A stretch of 64,000 nucleotides of DNA from Caecitellus pseudoparvulus (lineage: Eukaryota > Bigyra: Bicosoecida). Both the position numbers and the translations under genes were made by a program. Where the stretch lies: NCBI GenBank assembly GCA_965644315.1, contig CBFFRQ010000013.1, positions 558,001 through 622,000 of the forward strand. The letters run 5' to 3'. Shown one piece after another: positions 29,799 to 43,200 of this stretch. Position 1 is the first letter of the stretch; every line of letters starts with the position of its first letter. The notes beneath the pieces were generated by a model. It was given only the letters and a program-made list of their open reading frames with translations. It had not been told where the DNA came from and made no database searches.

Positions 29799-32700
29799 TC
29801 AACGGGTCTCCTGGAAGTCTACATGGGAAAGGAAGGCAGTGTAGTGGATGAGGTCTGGGCCTCGGCGGGAGGTGAACGTGTCTGCCAGAAGGGTGATCTC
29901 TGCGGGGGTAAGCTTTAACCCCCGCTCCGTGTTCAGCACCATCTCGAACTTGGGGCGCGACACGACCCCGTGCCGGACCCTGTCGAACTCTTGGAATCGT
30001 GCCTTCAAGTTCTGGCGCTGCCCTACCACCTTGGCTCGAACAACAGCCACGAGGGCTGCAGCCTCTCCGGACAGCTGCCCTTCCCCGCCTACATCCCGGG
30101 TGACCTCAAAGCGGGACAGCGTCGCTTCGGGTGCCCGCTCCAAGTGCTCCGCGCCACCGTCAATGGCTTGCAATAGGTGCTTGGTCGCAATGTGTGTAGC
30201 GTCCGCTGCCCACTCGTACTCTGCGTGCAGTGTCGTCAGTTGCTCAGGGGAGAGGTGAATGCCAGCGTCCTTGACTGCAGATGCAAACTTGCCCATGGAA
30301 ATGTGCCCCTTGCGCAAGGGGTCAAAATCTCGAAGGTGCTCACCCAGCCGCAAGCCCCGCGTGACGCAGGCTTCCTTCAGGGCGCGCATGACCTCTGCCA
30401 CAGGCGGCAACTCGGCTTCACACATGCCTAGCGCTGCTAGACGCCCCGAAACGGTGAGAGGACCCGTGATCCCGCCCAGTTCTTTGCGCATGGTCGCACT
30501 GGGCGACGCAGTGGCGGCTGCAGCAGTTGACCCCAGCGCCGAGTGGGCACCAGACAAGCGCGGCTGCTCCAGGCGCCCCATCGTGAGCAAGGCGTCCAAG
30601 GTGCTGTCTGAGTTCACTCTGCCATCCACTGGTGGAGGCACAGAAGTGGCAGACATCTGAGTGCCTGCATGTGGGTCCACCGCTGCCATGAACCAGCGGT
30701 AGGACACCTCGAGCAGGTCCCTGGCAGGGGTGGCGAAGGCTCGGCCGATGAGCCGGCGCTGGTCCTCTGAGAGCGGGATGTTCATGCTCGTCAAGGCACG
30801 GGCAAATTGGTTGAAGGGCAGGTACCCCCGCCGGGTGCGGTCAAAGTCCTGAAACACGGGCTTCATGTTCAGGCGCTTGGCAGCTACGAACGCGGCAACA
30901 CCCTGCAACACACTGCGCAGTTCCTGCTCCTCTTGGGCGGACACACGCCTGCCGCCAGCGGTGTCAAAGGAACTGTCTTCGGCACGGGACAGCCCAACAG
31001 CTGAGGCTCCTGCAGCCCCAAGCCGCCTGGATTCCCGCAAGGACACTGGGAGGCCCTCCAATGATTCCGTTATCGCTGCTGAGTGAGCGGCGTGCCCGTG
31101 GACATCAAAGTCTGGGTGCCGCTCGAGGCCTGGTGCAGCCCCAAACACGGCCTCCACATCCTCCACAAGCTTGGTCCACCGCACCATGGGTGCGCCTGCA
31201 GCGTCCAGCACACTTGGCTCCGCGTATGCTGAGGCAAGAGCCGCATGCTCCGGTGGAGTCAAGGAGAGTCCCGCTGCAGAGAGGCCTGTCTCCAACTGGT
31301 GTGCCGTGATGCGTCCCTCTCGCAGGCGGTCGGGGCCCCGGAGGAACTCTGCAAGCCGGATGCGGTTTGCTTTGACGGCAGCCTTGATGCGGAACACGAC
31401 TTGGCGAGCATCGGCGTCGTCGTATGTGAGCGTTGGCGCCTTGGCCGTCACAATCATGGCTTCCTTGGAAAACACATTCACACCCCGCGCGGCATCAGAT
31501 GGATCTACCGCTTCTTTGAATGCTCGCCAGCATACCTGCGTGTTCTTGGACCCTGTGCCGCGGAATTTCCGGACCAGCAACTGCTGCACGTGCGGGTCAG
31601 GCGGCACCAGCGCCGTGGAGGCTAAAACTCGCAGAAACCGCCCCTCGGACACGTGCTCCTCATTGGAGCGGTCAAAGTCCTTGAACATGTTCACCAGCTC
31701 GATGCGGCGGGAGGCGACCTTGGCTCGCATGGCATCCAGCAGTGGCCCTAGTTCCCGCTCCTCTGCCGGGGAGAGCGTCCGAAGTGTGCGCAGCGGCCTG
31801 GACGCAACGCTGCGTGCCCGGGTGTCGAGAGTAGCTGTGGGCGCAGACTCCAGGCCTTTGACTGTAAAGGCCTTGTCGAGCTCCTCGCAAAAGGAGGGGT
31901 AGTGCACCTGGTCGTTGGCGGACTCCCAAAACAGCGCTGTCACCGCTTGACGTGCACCGATGCCGAGACCCGTGAAGTCGAAATTTGCCGCGTGGAGCCC
32001 ACGTAAAAACTGCTCCTTGGTCACATACCCCTTGTGTAGCGGATCAAAGTCCAGGAAGAAGTCCCTTGCCCGAATGCGGCGAGTGGCGGCCTGACGAATG
32101 AGAGCATCCAGGACAGCTTGTGCATCTGCAGTGCTGGCAGCCCGTTCAGCACCCACGTGGCCCTGCAGGGATGCCGTGGAGTGAGAGCCATCAGTCGGCA
32201 CAACAGACACAGGAGACACCGTCGTGTCGAAAGCTCGGTAGTTCACGTCAGCGGCATCCTGAGTCGCGAACGCAGTTGCGATGAGCTCAGCTTCGGATGG
32301 CGACAGCTTGGGGAACAAGCCCAACAGCTCCCTCAAAAAGGACGGGCGAGAAATGTACCCCCACCCAGTCTTGTCCCAGTCCTTGAAGTTCGCCTTGGGA
32401 ATGAGCCCTCGAAGCTGCACTTGCCTGGCACAATGCTCCAGCGCTGTCTCCAAGGCCACCCGTTGCTCTGCAGACAGCTGCGCTGAGCCCCAAGGGCGAA
32501 GAGAGGCTTTGCCTTCAAGGGGGTCTGGCATGGGGTGGTCTGGCCTGCGCTCCAGCCCAGAGTGGCCGAACACCGTGTCCATCTCCCTGCAAAACAGCGC
32601 ATAGTCAAACAGGCCCTTGCCATCCGTGAAGCGCCCGAGAGCCTGCTCATCGGAGGGAGACATGTGAATCTTCATGAGATCCAAAGCGCGACTTGCTTGT

Positions 32701-33004
32701 TCCACGGTGATGCGCTTGTTGCCGATCTTGTCGAAACTCTGAGCAGGGCGGAGCGTGAAGGCAGGAGTGCAAGGCGTGTCAAATTCCGCAGTGAAGCACT
32801 CTTGCCCAGTCTCGTTCAACGCACGGAGAACCACGTGTCCATCCGAACCCGCATCTCCTTCAGTCGCAGTTGCACCTTCTCTTTAAGCTCTTGGACCGCC
32901 TCGTCGCTGGCCCATGTCGATGCAGCCATGTCGACCTGCGCCCAGTCGGGGGCCGATGTGTCATCGCGAAGCTCGAAGTGCTGCGAGGCTTGCCTTCCAA
33001 GCAT
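29799..33004 (-). CDS. large degenerate EF-hand repeat protein, EFCAB6-like (flagellar)
   Basis: Two exons, 33,004-32,825 and 32,738-29,799, separated by an 86-base intron (GTGCGT...CTCAG), give 1039 residues. A later ATG at 32,929 is an alternative start. At least eight copies of a roughly 110-residue unit are seen. Each has a helix, a loop and a helix with the signature FxDFDxxxxGxhxxxxF and a following LSPxE...L segment: FKDWDKTGWGYIS, FLDFDPLHKGYVT, FKDFDRSNEEHVS, FQDFDRTRRGYLP, LRDFDPLRKGHIS and FQEFDRVRHGVVS. Most loops lack the full set of calcium-binding acids. The layout matches EFCAB6/DJBP-type proteins, which sit in ciliary doublet microtubules, so I infer a flagellar structural role. 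It ends 59 bases from the stop of the convergent sulfotransferase-JmjC gene. Confidence 0.8.
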
Positions 33005-33392
33005 GGCTTGCCTCGAAGGCTTGAAGCAAACACACACCAGTACTGTTCAAAACCAAGCACTCACCGAATGATGCGCTGCTGGGAACACGTTGGCAAGCTG
33101 GCCAACTGGAGGAGCAGTCGCAGCCAGCTGGCCCGCCTCCTCACGGTGCAGTGGCACGCAGCACGTCAGCAGCGCTATGGCCTTCACAAACACGATTCAG
33201 TCAGTTGGATGGGGTTGGTTGGTAGTTAATTTTACTTGCGGGGACTGGAAGTGCCGCAGCCAATGCGGGCTGACTGCTGGCAGCTCCTTGCGACGATAGG
33301 CAAGTGAGTGTGATGGAGCTGTCAAGACACCCTGCATTGGCTGCAAGGCCTTCATAGCGTAAGGAAATGACGTTCTCCAAGCAAGCTTCCGA
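33005..33392. other. intergenic, no gene seen
   Basis: 388 bases between the start of the EF-hand gene and the stop of the glyoxalase gene, both on the minus strand. No feature stands out. It should include the EF-hand promoter. Confidence 0.4.
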
Positions 33393-34049
33393 TTAGGTAT
33401 GCCCTGAGAGTGAGGGCTTCCCAGCGCCCTGACCTGCTGCTTCTTCGCTTTCCGCGTCCACGTTGTACTTCGCGAACAGGTTCTCTGGGTGGCTCATGGC
33501 TTTAAACTCCAAATTGTTGTTGCTGGGGTCCTTGAAGAACATTGTATATTGCTCCCCTGGTTGTCCCTTGAAGCGGAGGTGAGGAGGGATGACGAATGTG
33601 ACACCCGCTGTAGTGAGCCGCTCCGCCAACGAGTGAAAAGCTTCAGCGGACAAAGCTGCTCCAAAATGAGCCACAGGAACCTCGTCGCCATCAACTGGAT
33701 TGACATAGTCAACTCCTCTGTATTCGCTGCCAACCTGCGGTGGTTGCGGGACATGGTTTGTGTGCAAAAGCCACTGAGTCGAAGGAATGCTGCGTCCCCC
33801 TCACGAAGTGGCAGACGAGCTGGTGTCCAAAGAAATCGTAATCCTGCCATTTGGCACTACTTCTGCCTTCCCTGCACCCCAGAATCCCCCCGTAAAAGCC
33901 CTTTGCTGTCAAGCAAGAAGCAGAGAGGTATGCTGCAATGCGGAAATCGAAACAGACACCCAATGCACCTCACCAGCTTCCAGGTCGTGCACCGGAATCG
34001 CGAGATGAAAAGGGGGCACTGCAGACGAGACAGGTGCTGCTTCTGCCAT
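33393..34049 (-). CDS. glyoxalase/VOC-superfamily protein (extradiol-dioxygenase-like)
   Basis: Three exons, 34,049-33,974, 33,905-33,805 and 33,734-33,393, give 172 residues. The introns are 68 and 70 bases (GTGAGG...GACAG and GTGAGG...CGCAG). The joined protein reads FHLAIPVHDLEAAKGFYGGI, then LGCREGRSSAKWQDYDFFGH, then QLVCHFV. After the second junction come VPVAHFGAALS and a C-terminal strand ending DPSNNNLEFKAM. This is the complete bacterial-type single VOC domain of the predicted-dioxygenase group (COG3565-like), including the GHQLV and HFG metal-ligand positions and the Glu in NLEFK. The substrate is unknown: glyoxalase I, fosfomycin-resistance and ring-cleavage enzymes share the fold. 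A bacterial-like origin that later gained introns is possible. Each exon alone looks like noise, and the join makes the match. Confidence 0.88.
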
Positions 34050-34553
34050 GCTTGCTCTCATACACTCAGCTTCAGTGCTCGCTCAGATTGCAGCCCTATG
34101 TTGCACTGGCAGCTGAGAGTGCGGGTGCAGAAAGCCTATTTTGGGAGAGTTCGCTACGACTTCAGCTATCTGATCAACCATCAGGGCAAGTAGTGGGCAG
34201 TGCTATGAGGGTGCGCTCAATTTGAGGTGTGCGGAAAAGTGACAAGGGTGACTGGCCACACGACTGGTTATCACAAGACACTCTTTAGTTATCACGTAAC
34301 AAACACTGGTCGGGCAAAAGTGTCCCGATGCTTCGAGCGCAGACACATATTCCTTCCCACCCCCCGCAGCTTGCAGACACTTGGCATCCCCCACACATTC
34401 CTTGTTACTCCTGACTAGCTCGTCGATGAGCTTCCTCATTGCAGCCGGTTGCGGAGCAGACGTTTCACGTGCGTTTCGATTCTTTTCCAACGCTCGCGGA
34501 TAGGACAGGCAGCCGCGACAGGAGCGGCATCTGGTTGTCGGAAACAGAGAAAA
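34050..34553. promoter_or_regulatory. divergent promoter region between the VOC gene and APC1
   Basis: 504 bases between two head-to-head start codons. No convincing ORF, repeat or RNA gene is seen. By position it should carry both promoters. No motif can be assigned. Confidence 0.35.
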
Positions 34554-37500
34554 ATGGATGAACTTGTCATTTCTTCCGGAAATAGGGTGGAGCTTAGACG
34601 TGAGGGTGGTGTGTATCGCTCATGGACCCTTCCAACGGCAGTTCGGCAAGCGCACTTTGCACGGCTTGTCGGGACCGACGGGGAAGTGGCATGGCACGTC
34701 GTGCTCTTACTGGGGGACTCAAAACTCCTGATTGATGACATGCACGGATCCCAGCAGGAAGTTGCCGCGCCCTTTCCCGTTCGATGCGTGTTGCCGCTGC
34801 ACTGCGGAGTGCTAGTCTTTGGCTTCAGCAGAGGTGAGCTGGACATTCACTGGCGTTTGCCGCATCGTGCAGCTGGAAACTCACGGCATATCTCCTCGGC
34901 GCCGCAGAATCAGTCTTAGTGCTGCACCATGTTCTGGAGTCGATGGAGGCGTGTTCCTGCCTTGACTTGGCCCAGTTGGACACTGGGGTCCCTGCAGCGC
35001 CCCTGTCTCTTCATTCGCGAGTGCCTGTGACTGCCCTCGGAAGCTCTCGCCTGCTCGTGCTGTTCGACACTGACCGAAGTGTGCACGAGCTTTGGTATCT
35101 TCTTCACTCTCCCTCCTGCCCTGGGCTCTGCTCGGAGAGTCTCCTACATAGCCATGGCAGTGAGAGCGGTGCACCGAGTCTTTCAGTTGCAAGCCCGTTG
35201 GCGCTGCCCAGTACAGCTCGCAAGCGCAGTCGGGCGAGCTTTGGGAGTGATGGATTGACTGCCACGCCTCCTTCTGGCTCAATGGGCCCTGAGCGCTTTG
35301 CAGGTCTGCCTGGCAAGCCGGGAAGCAGTCACGCGGGAGGGCAGCGCATCCTTGGCTTGCTCAGTGCAGTGCGTGACGAAGCCGCTGCAGAAGAAGGGGC
35401 AGCGCCCCACCCTACCCACGACAGCAGCACTATTGTTGACCGCCTAGTGGCGCCAGCCTGCCTGGTACGTGTCGTCCCAAACCTGCTGCAGGGTGTTGAA
35501 CAGCCTTCAAGCCCAGCCGCGGCAGCTACGCTCGTGGCATCCCCCACTGCGACGGGCATGTGGGGGGCTCCCCAAGCTACTCGCCTAAGCACGTGTGGCG
35601 TGGGGGTTCTTCTGGGTTGGAAGGCTCCTCAGTGGTGTGCTGGTGTCCACTTGAAGCATGTGCCACCAGTTGTCGGCGTTGGCGCCGGCAAGCAAGGCTC
35701 AGCGAGGACGCTTTTGGAACTGCAAGCCGCATTACACGTAGCTGTGGGCGACATCAGCTCAAAGCCACTCCCGCCCCCTGCTCTGACCTGGTCATCTCAG
35801 CTGCACGCGGCCCAAGGGCTGTGCCTGCCTGGCCTTCCACTCCTTGCACACTGCAGCGAGGTGCTGAGCAGCTCCGTCTCGACCATCGAGAGGAGTGAGA
35901 AGGACATGGCCCACCTTGGAGCCTTCCACAGCTTGATTGCCATTGACAGGCCTCTTTGGCCGTTTGGATGTTCCTTTCCTTCTGCCGGGCCCCTCTCCAC
36001 CTTGCTCAGCCGGCTTGCGCCTTGCTCTGCAGCGGACACGGGTGCCGGTGAACCTCTCAACGGGCTCTTGCGACACCAGCTCAGCCGAGGCTGGGACGAT
36101 AGCGAGACACACCGTGAATTTTTGCTCAGCAGTGAAACGTTTCTTCTGCTTCCCGTGGTGGCAGACCCCACGTCTCTGCTTTTCACAGCGGTGCTCCCTG
36201 ACCTGTGCCCCGCTGCGGAGGTGGTGCAAGTGTTGCTCGAGGGTGTTTCTCGACACGAGCACACAGACTTCATTGACTGCGTGGTGCATGCAAGGGACAC
36301 AGCAAGCTCGCCCGGCTCAGGCCCTCTTGCTGTTGATGTTGGCGCTCTGCCAAGAGCTCCAGTTTCCCTAAAAGTTGCCACTGCAGCCGCGCGCTTCGTG
36401 CGAGGATCCCTTACAGAGCCTATCCGTACCGAGGAGAGTGCTTCTGCTGCGCTATCACGCGTGGCTGCCTCTGTTTTGCGGCTTTTCCAGCTTGCTTGCG
36501 AAGGGGCGACAAGGGGCACGCCCCTCGCGGCGGCTGGCGCTCTGGTGGTGCTTTTGTCTGATGTCCAAACACTGCCTCCGGTGCTTCAGGCCGGAGTCAT
36601 CCAGGCCAATACCTTGCTGGGAGAAAAAGCAAGCATGCTTCCCGCTTCGCCGAGTGCACTTCTGTGCCTCGGCACGTTTGGTGGTCCCGCCCCGCTAGAA
36701 GTGCAGCCACTGCACCCGCTTGCCGCTGAGCGGGTTCGCCGTGGTGTACTGCTAGCTTTGAATGTTGCCCAAGGCCGCAACGTGGGAGCGCTCGGCAACT
36801 CTCTAGGGCAGTCTTGTGTGCTCTTCCCGCTTCCATTGCTTCCAGTTGCAGCTGCCTTGCTGGCTGGATCCCGGCCAAGCTGGCCCCAACGCCTTGGCGT
36901 TCCACTTTCCGTGGCTCTATTTGCGCAAACCCACAATGGCAGTGTGGGGGAGATTGATTGGGACGAATGTGGTCTGCAGCGTGCATCGGGTGCGATACGT
37001 GACTTTTACGCGAGTATTGCGAGCGCCTGCGACCTGGTAGATGTGGCGGCAACCCTGCGAAGTGCCTCCACAAGCAGGCCATCCAAAGTGTGTCACACAG
37101 CCGGGGAGCTGCTCCAAGCTCTGGGCCTAAGCATGCCCCACCAAACAGACCTCAGAGCCATTTTGGACAGCGAATTACTGCCTCCTCCCTTGACAGGGGC
37201 ATGGCTCGGTGAAAGTCATGTACTTGGCACGAGTCTGCATCGTCAAGAGGGTGGGCAAGGCGAGCACACTGCGAGGCGTGCCCCTTTGGATGCTTTCCAA
37301 GATGACCTCGCAGACGTTCCTGCACTGCTTGCTACCGCCGGGAGCTGTGGATCTGCTCCAGATACCAGCTGGAGTCTGGGGGATTTGGATGGGCTGGTCG
37401 GTTTGTGCGTCAAAGCCGCCGAACTCTATCCGGCTGACCGGCGATTCGAGCACGTCGCCCAAGCGCTGCAATCGTCCCGCATGCAGCATCTTTTGCAGCA

Positions 37501-40255
37501 CCCCAGCTTTACCAGCGGGACAGACCATGCCCGCATTAAGGCTGTGCAGGTGCACGTGTTCAGGCTTGCTATTCGCACACTCATGTCCAGCCTGGGGCGG
37601 GGTGGCCTTACCCTGGGAAGCACCTTCATTGATGCGGGTCATCTGTTTCCCACACCACCAGTCACTGTCGCTGTGCGCCAAGGTCCCGGCGGTGCTGTGG
37701 TGAACATGGATATTCGGGGGATTGTGCAGGCGAGGCAAGATGCGCTGGACCTGGCTCTGTTTCACAACGGTGTAGCAGCCGGCCTCCGTGCCGCAGCGAG
37801 GAGCCGACTGCCAGGAGGGCAAGCGGCTTTGCGGTCATGGGTGCGTGCACACCAGCCATCAACTCCCACTGCAGGTCATGGTGGCCTCCTGCTCGGCTTC
37901 GGGCTGCAGGGTCTCCTCTCTTGCCTGCGGCTGCCTGACCTGTTTCAAGTTCTGCGAGAGGGGCATCCTGAAACTAGCATCGGTGCACTTTTGGGCCTAG
38001 CAGCTTCTCACTTTGGCACGGCGAACGCTTCAGTCAGTAAGGCACTGACACTTCACCTCCCACACGCACTACCATCGGGAGCCGCAGATTTCGCCTTGTC
38101 CCCGTCCCTGCAAGCGTCGTCCATTGTTGGTCTTGGGTTGCTGTACGCTGGTACACAGCAGAAACTGGTAGCCGAGTTCGCCCTGCGCGAAGTAACTGCT
38201 TCCCCGGCAGCGGATGCCTTTGCGGATGCACCCCCTGCAAGTCAGCGGTGCGACGAGGCGTACGCGCTAGCTGCTGGTTGGACTCTGGGCATGGTGCATG
38301 CCAGTACACCACGTGTCGCTGGAGGATTGAGTGAGCAGGAAAGAGCTGCTTCAGACAGCTTGCTGCAATCTCTGCTGCCGAGCCTTGCTGGACAAGCCCT
38401 CGCCCAAGCCTCGACTCGTTCAGAAAGTGCCGGCTCGAACGTAGCTGGGCAAGCCAGCCGCCAGCCAGAGGTGTCGCGCGATCTGCGTACGGCCGACCCT
38501 TCTCGTACAGTTCCGGCCTCCGTAACTGCCATTGCGTTGGCGTTTCTTGGCACTCACAGCTCAGCTGCTGCTTCTGCTCTCGCGCTGCCGTCCACACTCT
38601 CAAGGCTTGATGCGCTGCGCCCGGACTACATCCTGATGCGGGTGGCTGCTCGCAGCCTTGTACTGTGGGGATCAGTGGAGCCTTCCGTCGCATGGGTGCT
38701 AAATCAAGTCCCTGGCATCGTGCTCAGTGCTGTTCACGCTGGCCTCGCAAGTGCTCAAGCCAGTGGGGGCACACAAGACTTGCTTGGTCAACTTGCTGCA
38801 TTGATGGCGGGTGGAGAGCAAGCCCAACCACCTTCCAGTAGACCCTCTGATATGACAGGCGCAACTGCCTCCGCGCAGGTTTCTTCAGGGGAGGTGGGCC
38901 TTGAGCATTGTGTTTCTGGAGGAACATCTTCTCCTGCTCGGCACATGCTGCCAGAAAGCGCCTGGCGCGCACTCGACGCACTTGCTGTGAACCAGATTCA
39001 TGTCTCTTGCCTCGCCGGTGCCTGTTGGGCCTTGGGCATGCGGTTCGCGGGTACAATCAATCCCGCTGCAAAGCAGACCTTGCTGCATTTCCTCCGGCTA
39101 TTCTTGGCCATGCAGGCCAGTGGGAGCCCGGCAGCTTTCGACCCTGTTGTGGCTTCTATGGGGGGCGTTGAGGTTCTTGCAAACCCGGGTCAAAACGCAC
39201 TGAACTGCACCACGGCCAGCTTCTTAGCGCCCGATACCCACACACTTACCAACGCCATCTCGACCACTTGCTGCGCTCTAGGCATGGTCATGGCGGGCTC
39301 CATGGATGAGGACTGCCTTCGGACTGTGCTGCTCGTGCGAAAAAGCTGTTCCGAAGTAGTCGCGTCCGGGTCCCACGCAGCGTGCAGCTTGGCACTGGGG
39401 TGGCTGGGGATCGGAGGGGGTCGTGCCTCCTTCCGGCGTGACCCCGCCTCCGTAGGCTGCCTGTGGCTGGCCTCGTTCCCTGCCTGGCCTCGCGACCAGG
39501 CGGATAACTGCCTGCACCACCAAGCATGGCGACACTTGTATGCACTCGCCACACAGCAGCGGACTTTACGCGTACTGAGTGCCAGCACACACAAGGCAGT
39601 GCCTTGCAAAGTGCGGGTGCAATTGCAGCCAGAGGCACGAGCGGAACTGGGCCTGGGCTCATCATTGTCCATGCTCCTGGAGGCTCCCTGCATCCTTCCA
39701 GATCCTTCCCTCATTTCGAGCTTGCAAGCTATGGGTTCTGGATGGCTCGGGCGAGAATGGTCAGCGGCGACAATGCTGTGCCACAGCCGAGAATCAAGGC
39801 TGCCTCATGGGCTCACGGTGTTCGTTCCTGCAGAAGGACCTGCCCCCTGTCGGGAATGGAGTGGACTCAAGGCAGCCCTGAATTGTGCACCAGCCATGCT
39901 CCCAATAGCTCGAAGACTAGTTGCCGCAGTTGCCAAGAACAGCTCCACAGAAGTGGGCCAGTGGTTGCACTCCGTGAATGCGCTTGCGGTGTCGCGCGTG
40001 CGAGCTCTCGCTGTGGCAGCATTGGCTGAGCTGAAACAAGGACTCTCAGGGCACAGCGTCGGAATGCCGCACGCCACTGAACTTGCCCAATGGATCGAGC
40101 CGTGCCTACTCTCAGACCTGCTTTCTTTAGCGACGCCTGGCCAGCTAGAGGACTGGCACACCCTGTCACAGTGGGCTTCTCAGTTGGAGGATCCCAGAGG
40201 CATGCGCATCCACAACTCTGCGCGAAGCGTAGTAGCTTTGGTTGGAGCAGGGTGA
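34554..40255 (+). CDS. APC1: anaphase-promoting complex subunit 1
   Basis: Two exons, 34,554-34,833 and 34,920-40,255, with an 86-base intron (GTGAGC...CTTAG), give 1871 residues, close to the roughly 1900-2000 usual for APC1. Exon 1 gives the start of the N-terminal beta-propeller (MDELVISSGNRVELRREGG, then FPVRCVLPLHCGVLVFG), and the first residues of exon 2 continue it. The C-terminal half carries the proteasome/cyclosome repeats: ALAAGWTLGMVHAS, CLAGACWALGMRFAGT and TTCCALGMVMAGSM, with their A-x-x-x-LG pattern. The very C-terminus is helical. APC1 is the largest scaffold of the ubiquitin ligase that triggers anaphase and mitotic exit. Ser-rich insertions near residues 180-230 could be phospho-regulatory loops. 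It ends 36 bases from the stop of the convergent kinase gene. Confidence 0.92.
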
Positions 40256-40291
40256 TCTGGCATTGTAGAATGCAACCTGAACAAGCCTGCA

Positions 40292-43200
40292 CTAGTCTCC
40301 CTCCTCTTCCTCGCACAGCCGCGCAGCAAGTTCCTCGGCGACCTTCGACGCAGTCCAGCGTTCCGCAGGGTCGGCCGCAGTGCAGTTGTGCACAAGGGGC
40401 AAGACCCACTCAGGAGCATCACAGTCTTCCGGGTACTCCAACTTCCAACCCTCCTGGAAGACGTTGTAGTACTTGGCGCTGGGAATGCTTTGCGTGGGAA
40501 TGTTGATGCGGCGGTGAGCATCCCGTGGAGCGAACAACTCGAAAATGAGCACTCCCAGTGAGAAAACATCAGCAGGGTATGAATAGGGATCGCCGTACGC
40601 CACCTCGGGGGCTTTATACCCCATAGTTCCAATCTCAGTCGTTGCAAAGTGCCCAGCGTCTCCCTCCAACACGCGAGAGGTGCCCAAGTCACCCAACTTC
40701 GCCCTGAGTCGGCCCCGTCCCGGGCCAAGCAGCACATTGTGTGACTTGATGTCGCGATGCATCCAATGGTGCCTGTGCAAGTGTGCGACACCTTCGGCAC
40801 AGTCGCAGGCCAGGGCCAGGCGTTGCTTTGTGTCCAGACGCTCAGGGTCCCGCAGCGCACTGAAAACCGTACCTTGCGGCATCAACTCGTATACTATGGC
40901 CAAACCAGGGTATGTACAGGCTCCGATGAGTCGAACGACGTTCTCATGCGGAGGCAGCGCCCTGAAGGCTGCGATTTCAGTCTTGAAATCTGCGAGGAGC
41001 TTTGGTGGCGGCTGTGCGGCAATGTAGTTGAAGCGCTTGACAGCCACCTCCACACCAGGGTCTTCGATAAAGCGTGCCCCACTAGGGGCCAGTCCTTGCT
41101 CTCGGCCGTCGCCACCCTCGCCACTGGCTGCAGCTGCCACAGCCGAGGCAGGCACCGTTGCCTCCTCTGCGGCCGGGGTGACCCACAGTGCCCGATACAC
41201 GGTGGCAGTCTTCCCAGACCCCAGCTCGTTCTTTAGGTGCAGTTCGTTCATGTGCAGTTCTAGGTAGCTCTCTTCTTCCTCAATTTGCGCTGCTTTAGCG
41301 GACAGAGTGGATGCCACCTCTACAGCATCGCCGGCGCTCAAGCTATCGTCGCCGTCAAGCGATGACAGAGCCTCGCTCATCGCGCTGTCATCGCGAGATG
41401 CAGAATCCAGCGCGTCCGTCCAGACCGCTGCAGGCGTCCGTTTCAACTTGGCCCTCCCTCGAGCAAGGGCTGCTGCAAAAGAGCTCGGGGCCTGTCGCAA
41501 AGGTCCCCTTGGTTTCACGTCTTGCTCTTCAAGTGCCGTGCCAGCCTTTGGGACACTGCTTTCGCGAACAGGGGTCTTTCGCAAATGCCCCTTCTTCAGC
41601 TTCTTGACTGCAGACAAAATGTTCTTGTGCTGCGTCCGCATTGCCTCCCTCCGCATGGCTTCAGCTCGCTGCACGTCTTGTTCTCGAGCCTCTTGCACGC
41701 TGCTGATAACAGCTGACATCGTCTCTGACGCAGACTGCTGCCTTCGAAGGGCCCCTGCCCGTGGACTACTTGGTGCAGGACCTGCTGAAGACTCAATTGC
41801 GGATACAAGCACTCGAGGAGTCGAAGAAGGGGGCGACTGCATCGCTGCAGCTACGGGCGATCCTGGCGTGGCCATGTGCTGCACCGCAGGAAAAGCCACT
41901 GGCAGCTCCTCGACATGTTTGCTAGAGGATCTGCGTACTAGAAGACCCCCGTGGGTGTCAGCAGGAGTGGGCAGCAGGTGTGCAACACTTTCATCCACAA
42001 CCTGAACAAACAACGTGTCGCCTTGCTGGGCAAAGTCAACAACGCTCAGTTCATCGTCTGTTACTTCCACAACCAGATCACTGGGACCTTGGGTTGGTGG
42101 CGCGTGGGGGTTGTGCTTGGACTCGGCATGCCAATCCCCGCCAGCAGTTTGAGGGGACGTAAGTACTGAAGTCACCGTCGCCCTGCGAGCAGCATGTCGA
42201 GTATCATCGGAACTCTTCGCGGCAGAGGACCTGGCTGCAGGTCCACCTGACGCTTGGAGGGGCAATGCACTACTGCTGTGGAATCTCCGCAAGGTGAAAA
42301 TGCGTTGACTTGCGGGAGGGATGGACAGCTGTTGCTGGATGTCACGGCGAAGTACCCCAAGTGTGTACCCTTCCGGCACCTCCAGTTGCACACGTCGCAC
42401 CCAAAGCGCTGAAGCAGCGCTTCCCACGCTGTCCCCCCGCTGCAGCCCTTTCGCTGAATCGAGAAGGGCTGCAGCTGGGATCACTTCCAGAGACACTGTC
42501 AAATTGTGCGAGTTCATCACTGGCTTGATACTGGAAAGCACCTCCTTCACTGTCAGCTCTGCCAGAGAGCCGATTGTTAAGTGCACATGGTGTGGAAAGA
42601 ATGAAGACACCGCACGTCGATGGTGGAGCATCGTGCTCACTGACGCCGACGGGGGGTTCCAAGTGATCAACACAAACGCGGCCGTGGCGTCTTTCTTGCT
42701 TGCATAAGTGCTACGAGCCTCTGGGGTAGGGCCTGCTCGTAAGGACTTTGACGCTGCACGGCTTGCAGCCAGAGCCGTGTGCCGTCGCCGTTTGAGGGGC
42801 TCAGATTCCTGCCGAAGGTGTGCTCCCTGCCGCGTCACGTCAGCCGGGGGAGTCGGCTGCACACGGCGGTTGAACCGGAAGTACATGTACACTGGATCAT
42901 CTACATCCTCCCTCGCGAAGGGAAATACCCCTGTTGTCCGCAGTGGGTCTGGCATCAGCGCCGTCAAGGCATCAGCACCAGAGGCAAGCAGCTGCAAAGA
43001 GTTGCCCTCTCTTCCACCGAGCGAGCCCCCTAGCCCAACCACCATCCAATTGATGCAGGAGGTGTGCTTGTGAATGGCGTTGAAGGCATCTTGAACAGCT
43101 GAGTCAGATGTGCCCAAGCTACCTCGAGGAAGCCGGAGACTCCCTCTGCTGCGGCCGCCCCTGCGAGCTTCAGGCGCCGCGGCGTTCGCTGCGGCAGCGG

